NCBI RefSeq assembly: GCF_020176955.2
Contig: NZ_JAIUCZ020000009.1
Span: forward strand, 372,001 to 436,000
Reading direction: 5' to 3'
Length of the DNA stretch: 64,000 nucleotides
Source: Nocardia sp. alder85J
Lineage (GTDB): Bacteria > Actinomycetota > Actinomycetes > Mycobacteriales > Mycobacteriaceae
A program made the translations under genes and the position numbers. The stretch's first letter is position 1; each line of letters starts with the position of its first letter. Shown here piece after piece: positions 58,821-64,000 of this stretch. Under the pieces are notes generated by a model. That model searched no databases. It saw nothing but the letters and a program-made list of their open reading frames with translations, and was not told where the DNA came from.

Positions 58821-59553
58821 ACGGAGCTCGAAGTACACGCCGCGGCCCATGTCGAGCGTCACCACCTACGCCCTGGGTGGCATCGCGCTACTGGTGGCCG
58901 CGCTGATCGTGGTGTTCGTCGTGCGCTGGAACAGCGACCACGGCCTGAAGGTCCGCGACGACGGATACGGCTCGGTGCACAACAGCGAGGTGCACGCGCT
59001 GCTGGACTCCGACGGCGCCATCGTGCTGGGCAAGCCCGGTAACGTGCACACCATCGACGCCTTCGAGGACCCGATGTGCCCCTCCTGCGGTGCGATGGAG
59101 CACCTGTTCGGCCAGGAGATCGCCCACAGGATCGACGACGGCACGCTGGCCGTCCGGTACCGCCTGGTGAACTTCCTGGATCCGAAGTCCGGCAGCAAGG
59201 ACTACTCGACCCGCGCGATCGCCGCCAACGAATGTGTGGCCGACACCGGCGACGGCCCGCTGTACGCCAAGTTCCACCAGATGCTGTTCACCACCGACCA
59301 GCCCAGCGAGAACGGCGGCGACCTCACCAACGCGCAACTGGCCGACGTCGCCAAGCGGGCCGGCGCGCCCGACACGGTGCAGCAGTGCATCGCCAAGGGC
59401 ACCCGCGTCGACAATGCCCGCATCCACGCCGACGCCGCGCTGGCGGCCATGAAGTCGGCCCTGGGCGGCAAGGTGGAGACCCCCACGGTGCTCGACAACG
59501 GCAAGCAGATCGACGTGAACACCGCCGACTGGGTGACGAAAATCGCCTCGTGA
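58813..59553 (+). CDS. membrane-anchored DsbA-like thioredoxin-fold protein
   Basis: This 246-aa protein has an N-terminal transmembrane anchor (TTYALGGIALLVAALIVVFVV, given as a landmark) and an external DsbA/MrsA-type thioredoxin domain. The redox motif is CPSC in FEDPMCPSCGAMEHLF, with a cis-Pro-like VETPTVLDNG near the end and a helical insertion containing LTNAQLADVAKRAG. The start GTG overlaps the rhomboid stop (GTGACTGA). It may form disulfides in exported proteins or work with the rhomboid-like protein. Confidence 0.88.
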   Translation: MTERSSKYTPRPMSSVTTYALGGIALLVAALIVVFVVRWNSDHGLKVRDDGYGSVHNSEVHALLDSDGAIVLGKPGNVHTIDAFEDPMCPSCGAMEHLFGQEIAHRIDDGTLAVRYRLVNFLDPKSGSKDYSTRAIAANECVADTGDGPLYAKFHQMLFTTDQPSENGGDLTNAQLADVAKRAGAPDTVQQCIAKGTRVDNARIHADAALAAMKSALGGKVETPTVLDNGKQIDVNTADWVTKIAS

Positions 59554-59559
59554 CCGGAA

Positions 59560-59595
59560 TCGGCCCGGGTGGTCATCCCCGCCCACCCGGGCCGA
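59560..59595. terminator. 13-bp stem terminator after the DsbA-like gene
   Basis: TCGGCCCGGGTGG (59560-59572) pairs perfectly with CCACCCGGGCCGA (59583-59595) around a 10-base loop. It lies 6 bases after the stop and 40 bases before the end of the convergent small gene. Confidence 0.85.
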
Positions 59596-59635
59596 CTCCC
59601 ACCGAGCGCGGCGGTCGCCTCGCTCGACGCTGTGG

Positions 59636-59935
59636 CTATCCATCGGCAACATCCGTGGGATCGTCCCCCAGCAACGCCTCGTACACCCGGTTGCGGGCAT
59701 CGGCGATGGCATTGACAGTGTCGCGCAACTGCCCGGCCAGCGCCGCGTAATCGCAACCGGCACTGGTCCGATCGAGTTCCGCCTCCAGCCGCCGCCGGAG
59801 CTGTTCCAGCGCCGCGATGCGTTCCCGTTCCACCCGGACATCGATGATCGTCGGGGCCGGCGGCCGGTCCGGGTTCTCCATGACGTGCCGTGTCCTCGTG
59901 CTCGGAGTGCGAATGGTGTCGATCGTTACGGTCAT
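59636..59935 (-). CDS. small coiled-coil protein coupled to DUF222 gene
   Basis: This 99-aa protein has a disordered N-terminus and a helical C-terminal part (RERIAALEQLRRRLEAELDR, LAGQLRDTVNAIADARNRVY). The ATG at 59935 overlaps the stop of the DUF222/HNH gene as ATGA. The pattern recalls short helical hairpins but no family is assigned. Co-expression with the HNH protein is likely. Confidence 0.6.
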   Translation of the reverse strand: MTVTIDTIRTPSTRTRHVMENPDRPPAPTIIDVRVERERIAALEQLRRRLEAELDRTSAGCDYAALAGQLRDTVNAIADARNRVYEALLGDDPTDVADG

Positions 59936-61287
59936 CGCTGCACCGGCCGTTCGCTCGCCGTATCCTCCGGCGTCGGTGCCGCGAGGTGCCGATGCGTGAG
60001 CCGATGCGGCGCGATCGGGTAGGTGAGGTCGAGCCCCGGCTGTGGTGTCCGCGAAACCGTTGCCGCCGTATCGATTCGAACACCGGGAGCCTCGGAATCG
60101 AGGTGCGGGAACAGATATCGAGCCCCCTCCCGCACCGTCGTGTGCCGGTCCCCGGTGGGGCTGGTCCACAACACCCGATCGGCATCCAGTCGCCGCACCC
60201 GCCACCCGATCGCGGACAACCGCAACCGGCGATGATGCGCACACAACCCGCCTCCCACCCCATCGCGACCCGAATCATCCTGCACACCAACGGTCTTCGG
60301 ATCGTGGTCGATCACACATTCCGCAGCGGACACGGTGCACCCCGGGAACCGGCACTGCCCGTCCATCGCCCGCCACACCTCCGGGGCCTTCGTCGATTCC
60401 GCCGCAGGCTCCGTGATCACTTGTAACCGAGCATGTTCCGCGATCCACCGCACCAGCGCCGCATCGACGGGCCCGTACCCCGCCAGCATCCCCGGATCCT
60501 CGGACGACCCCGCCAGCGTCGCGGCGGACACACCGACCTGCACCAGCACCGGCCACGAAACCTCCCCTCCCGCAGCACATTCGCCCCGCCCACAGCCGCA
60601 CGCCAGCCTCGTCTCACCCGCGGCCAGCGCCACCAGCGCATCGGCCCGCCGCTGCGCCACCGTCCGGGGATCCTCCGCGCACACCCCCGCACTCATGTCA
60701 CGCAACCGATTGGCAACCACCTGCGCCCCCATCGCCGGCAGCACCCCGTCGAACAACGCCACCCCGTCCTGCAACGCCGAGATCCGCACATCCCGATCCA
60801 GCTCGCGCTGCTCCCGCCGCCGCTGCTCACCCCCGGGATCCACCTTCGCGGCCCACCGCCGCGCCGTCTGCCGCAACCGCCCCGGCGTCGACCGCGCCGC
60901 CGTCTCCACCATCGTCTGCTCCACCTCCTCCAGCACCTCGACCGGCAGATCCCGCACCGCCTCGACGATGACCTGCGCGCGAGCCAGATCGATCCGCCCC
61001 TCCTCGAACGCCTCCGCCGTCCGAGGCAACTCGTCCAGCCCCAGCCCCACATCGATCAACGCCGCAGCAACCTGCTCCCCGACCAGCACCGCCGCCGTCA
61101 CCTCGGCCCCCGCGAACTCCCCGGCCGCCACCGCCCCCCGCCGCCCGTCCTCCCGCCGCCGCCGATACAACTCCCGCACCGCCCGCACCTCCGCGGCCTG
61201 CGCGAACGCCGCCGCCCCATGTGCCCGCCGCAAAGCGTCGACCAGCACCTCATCGCTCATCGCCTGAAGCTCTCCGCTGTCGAACAT
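59932..61287 (-). CDS. DUF222 / HNH endonuclease protein (13E12 type)
   Basis: This 451-aa protein has a DUF222 helical domain in residues about 10-270 and a C-terminal HNH motif (CRFPGCTVSAAECVIDHDPKT and GGLCAHHRRLRL) with paired zinc cysteines and catalytic His. Proteins like this are multicopy in mycobacteria (13E12 repeat family) and Nocardia; they are thought to be nuclease-like genes of mobile origin, function unproven. The start ATG 61287 (MFDSGELQAM) is chosen from family practice; a longer open frame begins at 61452. Confidence 0.88.
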   Translation of the reverse strand: MFDSGELQAMSDEVLVDALRRAHGAAAFAQAAEVRAVRELYRRRREDGRRGAVAAGEFAGAEVTAAVLVGEQVAAALIDVGLGLDELPRTAEAFEEGRIDLARAQVIVEAVRDLPVEVLEEVEQTMVETAARSTPGRLRQTARRWAAKVDPGGEQRRREQRELDRDVRISALQDGVALFDGVLPAMGAQVVANRLRDMSAGVCAEDPRTVAQRRADALVALAAGETRLACGCGRGECAAGGEVSWPVLVQVGVSAATLAGSSEDPGMLAGYGPVDAALVRWIAEHARLQVITEPAAESTKAPEVWRAMDGQCRFPGCTVSAAECVIDHDPKTVGVQDDSGRDGVGGGLCAHHRRLRLSAIGWRVRRLDADRVLWTSPTGDRHTTVREGARYLFPHLDSEAPGVRIDTAATVSRTPQPGLDLTYPIAPHRLTHRHLAAPTPEDTASERPVQR

Positions 61288-61422
61288 GTGTTCGAGACTA
61301 CCTCTCGAACGCCTGTTCCACCAGGCCTGCACCCAGGCGATTTGGTCCCGTAGCGAACGGTGGTGTAACTTCATCGAGGCCAGCGGGGAACACCTCCGAG
61401 GGCAGCAACAACTGAACAACCA

Positions 61423-61495
61423 GGGGCTATGGCGCAGCTGGTAGCGCACCACACTGGCAGTGTGGGGGTCAGGGGTTCGAGTCCCCTTAGCTCCA
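61423..61495 (+). tRNA. tRNA-Ala (anticodon GGC)
   Basis: A full cloverleaf can be drawn: acceptor GGGGCTA with TAGCTCC (one G-U), D-arm GCGC/GCGC, anticodon stem CCACA/TGTGG around CTGGCAG giving anticodon GGC, and T-arm AGGGG-TTCGAGT-CCCCT. Discriminator A at 61495; CCA is not encoded. It reads GCC/GCT alanine codons. Confidence 0.96.
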
Positions 61496-61595
61496 CTTCA
61501 AAATCGCAGGTCAAGGCTGGGTTTTAATGTCGGCCAGCTTTCGACATTTACGTCATGTTGCCAAGATCTTGCCAACTGTCGGCTGCCAGGTGGAA

Positions 61596-61697
61596 GGGAC
61601 CACCTGGGAGCTGGTTTAGCCAGGAGCATGGGACCACCTGTTAGCCAGTGATGGGACCGCCTGACCGGCAGGTTTTGCCAAGTTATGGGACCACTCC
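61596..61697. repeat. four GGGACC-type direct repeats at the IS21 left end
   Basis: GGGACCACCTG at 61596-61606 and 61630-61640, GGGACCGCCTG at 61653-61663 and GGGACCACTCC at 61687-61697. Multiple subterminal repeats bound by the transposase are usual for IS21 elements. Confidence 0.75.
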
Positions 61698-61743
61698 GGT
61701 GTGGTAGCTGGGGGTTCCGGTCGCTCGGCCGCTGTATTGGCGG

Positions 61744-63294
61744 ATGAGCTACCGGGAGGTGTCGGTGATCGAGATCAGGGAGATGCTGCGGCTGTGGCTG
61801 CAGGGCCGCGGGCTACGGGAGGTAGCGCGGCTGTCGGCGGTCGATCGGAAGACCGCGCGGCGATACATCGAGATGGCCCAGTCGTGCGGGATGGACCGTG
61901 ACGGCGGCGTCGAGCAACTGACCGACGACCTGCTGGCCACGGTGGTCACCGGGGTCCGCCGGGCCCGCCCGAACGGCAGAAGCGATGCCTGGGAGGCCGT
62001 TGCCGGCCAGTCCGAGCAGATCAAGGCGTGGATGGAGCAGGGCCTGACCCTGACCAAGATCCACGTCCTGCTGGGCCGGCACGGGGTGGTGGTGTCGTAT
62101 CGGACGTTACATCGCTACGCCACAACCGAATTGGGGTTCGGGAAGAAACGCGCGACGGTCCGGGTGGCGGACTGCGAGCCCGGGGCCGAGGTTCAGGTCG
62201 ACTTCGGCCGCCTCGGGCTGCTCACCGACGCCGAAGGCAAGGGCAGGGTGGTGAAGGGCCTGATCTTCACCGCGGTGTATTCGCGGCACGTGTTCGTCTA
62301 TCCGACGTTCCGGGAGACGTTGAACGATGTGATCGCCGGGTTCGAAGCGGCGTGGGTGTTCTTCGACGGCGTGTTCGCGGTGGTGATCCCGGACAACATG
62401 AAAGCGATTGTCGATCAGGCGGATTCGACTGATCCGAAGTTGAACGACTCGTTCCGCGAATATGCCGAGTCCCGCGGTTTCGTCGTGGATCCGGCGCGGG
62501 TCCGTTCCCCGCAGGACAAGCCCCGGATCGAACGCTGCGTTCCTTACGTTCGCTCGAATTTCTTTGCCGGAGAACAGTTCCGGGATCTCGCGGACTGCCG
62601 GGATCGGGCGCAGCGGTGGTGCCGGGACACGGCGGGAATGCGGATCCACGGCACGACCCGCCTGCGGCCGGGTGAGGTGTTCGCAGCCGACGAGCATCCG
62701 TTGCTGAAACCGTTGCCCGACACCGTGTTCGACATCCCGTCTTGGGTGAACCCGAAGGTCGCACCCGACCGGCACGTCCAGGTCGCCAAGGCCCTCTACA
62801 GCGTCCCCGGTGATCTGATCGGGCAGCGCTTGACCGCGCGGGTCGATGCGGCGACGGTGAAGCTCTACTTCCGCGGCGCCCTGATCAAGGTCCACGCCCG
62901 CGTCGAGGCCGGGCGGCGGCAGACCGATCCGGCGGACCTGCCCAGCGAGTTGACCGCCTACGCGATGCGGGACCTGAACGCGTTGGGCCGCACAGCGTTC
63001 GATCACGGCCCGCATGTCGGCGCCTACGCCGCGGCCGTGCTCGAGCATCCGCTGCCCTGGACGAAGATGCGGCAGGTCTACCGGCTGCTCGGCCTGGTCA
63101 ACCGGCACGGCGAGCACGCGGTCAACGACGCCTGCCGACGCGCGCTGGACGCCGAAGTCGTCGATGTCGGCCTGATCGACCGCATGCTGACCCGTGGCAG
63201 CGCCGCGGGCGGGCAGCTGACGTTGCTGCCGCCGCCGGCACCGTCACGGTTCGTTCGCTCGACCACTGATTTCTCGGTCCGGAGGCCCTCATGA
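61744..63294 (+). CDS. istA: IS21-family transposase IstA
   Basis: This 516-aa transposase has an N-terminal HTH (VIEIREMLRLWLQGRGLREVARL, VDRKTARRYI), a second HTH-like part (ALTKIHVLLGRHG-type segment) and a DDE integrase core with VQVDFGRLGLL, FAVVIPDNMKAIVDQ and QDKPRIERCVPYVRSNFF as acidic positions. Full length with an intact reading frame. Start ATG 61744 gives the family N-terminus. Confidence 0.93.
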   Translation: MSYREVSVIEIREMLRLWLQGRGLREVARLSAVDRKTARRYIEMAQSCGMDRDGGVEQLTDDLLATVVTGVRRARPNGRSDAWEAVAGQSEQIKAWMEQGLTLTKIHVLLGRHGVVVSYRTLHRYATTELGFGKKRATVRVADCEPGAEVQVDFGRLGLLTDAEGKGRVVKGLIFTAVYSRHVFVYPTFRETLNDVIAGFEAAWVFFDGVFAVVIPDNMKAIVDQADSTDPKLNDSFREYAESRGFVVDPARVRSPQDKPRIERCVPYVRSNFFAGEQFRDLADCRDRAQRWCRDTAGMRIHGTTRLRPGEVFAADEHPLLKPLPDTVFDIPSWVNPKVAPDRHVQVAKALYSVPGDLIGQRLTARVDAATVKLYFRGALIKVHARVEAGRRQTDPADLPSELTAYAMRDLNALGRTAFDHGPHVGAYAAAVLEHPLPWTKMRQVYRLLGLVNRHGEHAVNDACRRALDAEVVDVGLIDRMLTRGSAAGGQLTLLPPPAPSRFVRSTTDFSVRRPS

Positions 63295-64000
63295 CCAGCA
63301 GCAGCACACGCCGTCCCGCCGCGGCACCGGCGGCCAAGCCGGTCGAGATCACACCCGAGCTGAAGTCGTTGATGCGCCGGCTCAAGCTTGGTCAGCTGCT
63401 GGATACGCTGCCGGAGCGGCTGGCGCTGGCGCGGTCGAATCGGTTGCCGCACCACGATTTCCTGGAGATGCTGTTCGCCGACGAGGTCGCCCGCCGGGAC
63501 CGGGAGTCGCAGCAGCGCCGCGCGAAGACCGCGCACCTGGACCCGCAGATGCAACTGCAGGCTTGGGACGACACGACCGCGGTCAGCTTCGACCGGGAAC
63601 TCTGGGCGGAGCTGTGTTCGCTGCGGTTCCTCGCCGACGCCTACAACGTCCTGATCATGGGACCGGTCGGAGTCGGAAAGACGTTCCTGGCCAACGCATT
63701 AGGCCACGTCGCCGTCCGCCGCAACCACACGGTTCACACCGAGCGCGCCGACAAACTGTTCAAACGGCTGCGCGGTTCACGCTTGGACGGCTCCTACGAG
63801 GACGAGATGCGCAAACTCCACCGCGTCGACCTGCTCATCATCGATGACCTGGCCCTGCACCGCCTGGAGGCGCCCGAGACCAACGACTTCTACGAGCTGA
63901 TCGTCGAACGGCACCGCAAAGCATCGACGGTGATCACCAGCAACCGGGAACCACCGGAAATCCTCACCATGATGGCCGACCCGCTGCTCGCGCAGTCTGC
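63291..64000 (+). CDS. istB: IS21-family helper ATPase IstB, C-terminus beyond window
   Basis: The ATG at 63291 overlaps the IstA stop (ATGA) and the frame is open to the window end (236 codons seen). It has the DnaC-like AAA+ features: LMRRLKLGQLLDTLPERLA, Walker A MGPVGVGKTFLANALG, Walker B LLIIDDLALHRL and sensor STVITSNREPPE. IstB directs target choice and assists IstA. Confidence 0.94.
   Translation, partial: MTSSSTRRPAAAPAAKPVEITPELKSLMRRLKLGQLLDTLPERLALARSNRLPHHDFLEMLFADEVARRDRESQQRRAKTAHLDPQMQLQAWDDTTAVSFDRELWAELCSLRFLADAYNVLIMGPVGVGKTFLANALGHVAVRRNHTVHTERADKLFKRLRGSRLDGSYEDEMRKLHRVDLLIIDDLALHRLEAPETNDFYELIVERHRKASTVITSNREPPEILTMMADPLLAQS

Larger units (their letters stand above)
61577..64000. 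mobile_element. IS21-family insertion sequence, left part
   Basis: IstA and IstB with the usual ATGA overlap. The left boundary is not certain: TGTCGGC at 61577, or the earlier TGTCGGCC at 61528, are likely tips, and four GGGACC(A/G)C repeats follow. The right end lies beyond the window. It sits 33-82 bases after tRNA-Ala. Confidence 0.8.

Overview
The window is high-GC DNA from an actinomycete, most likely Nocardia or a close relative in the Mycobacteriales. This is an inference from several features: a PknK-like kinase/ATPase, a 13E12-type DUF222 HNH protein, DUF899 and FUSC proteins, dense TetR, MarR and XRE regulation, and frequent GTG starts with ATGA/GTGA gene overlaps. Roughly 60 genes, one tRNA and three mobile elements can be supported.

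Left edge to 16.8 kb: an NCS1-type permease (cut by the window) lies divergent from an XRE-cupin regulator. Next comes a regulator gene of the XRE/MltR-like class that has been split in two. Its C-terminal part lies at 1494-2192 and its N-terminal part at about 16643-16793. Between them sits a 14.45 kb integrative mobilizable element carrying a large serine integrase, a MobF relaxase, an XRE-TPR regulator, small cysteine-rich proteins, a histidine phosphatase and a resident IS3-type insertion. Both attachment junctions are visible and the uninterrupted gene can be rebuilt across them.

16.9-30.7 kb: chromosomal genes follow. They are an aldo/keto reductase (probably the former partner of the broken regulator), a monooxygenase, a DUF899 protein, an MFS exporter fused to three Ig-like repeats, a FUSC-MarR pair, SnoaL and SRPBCC proteins, an unknown four-helix membrane protein, a beta-lactamase-like lipid/wall hydrolase and a large PknK-like kinase.

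30.8-39.1 kb: an eight-gene minus-strand operon couples an amino-acid-type ABC importer to a 2-hydroxyacid dehydrogenase, a TIM-barrel isomerase, a Rieske oxygenase, a class II aldolase and an agmatinase-like ureohydrolase. A double-length Lrp regulator is divergent from it. This looks like an uncharacterised catabolic pathway, possibly for a guanidino or N-methylated compound.

39.1-61.3 kb: the genes here are FetAB-type iron export, DoxX/TetR with a twin operator, tandem AraC paralogues, a 22-24 bp tandem repeat array, a sensor cluster (PAS-ANTAR, GAF-ANTAR, GAF-LuxR), YceI, an intact paralogue of the broken regulator, an Asp23/AmaP envelope-stress operon, a sugar-lactone oxidase, an MFS exporter flanked by two paralogous TetR genes, phosphoglucomutase, a rhomboid-like protein, a DsbA-like protein and a DUF222/HNH protein. 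The window ends with tRNA-Ala(GGC) and an IS21-family element truncated at the right edge.
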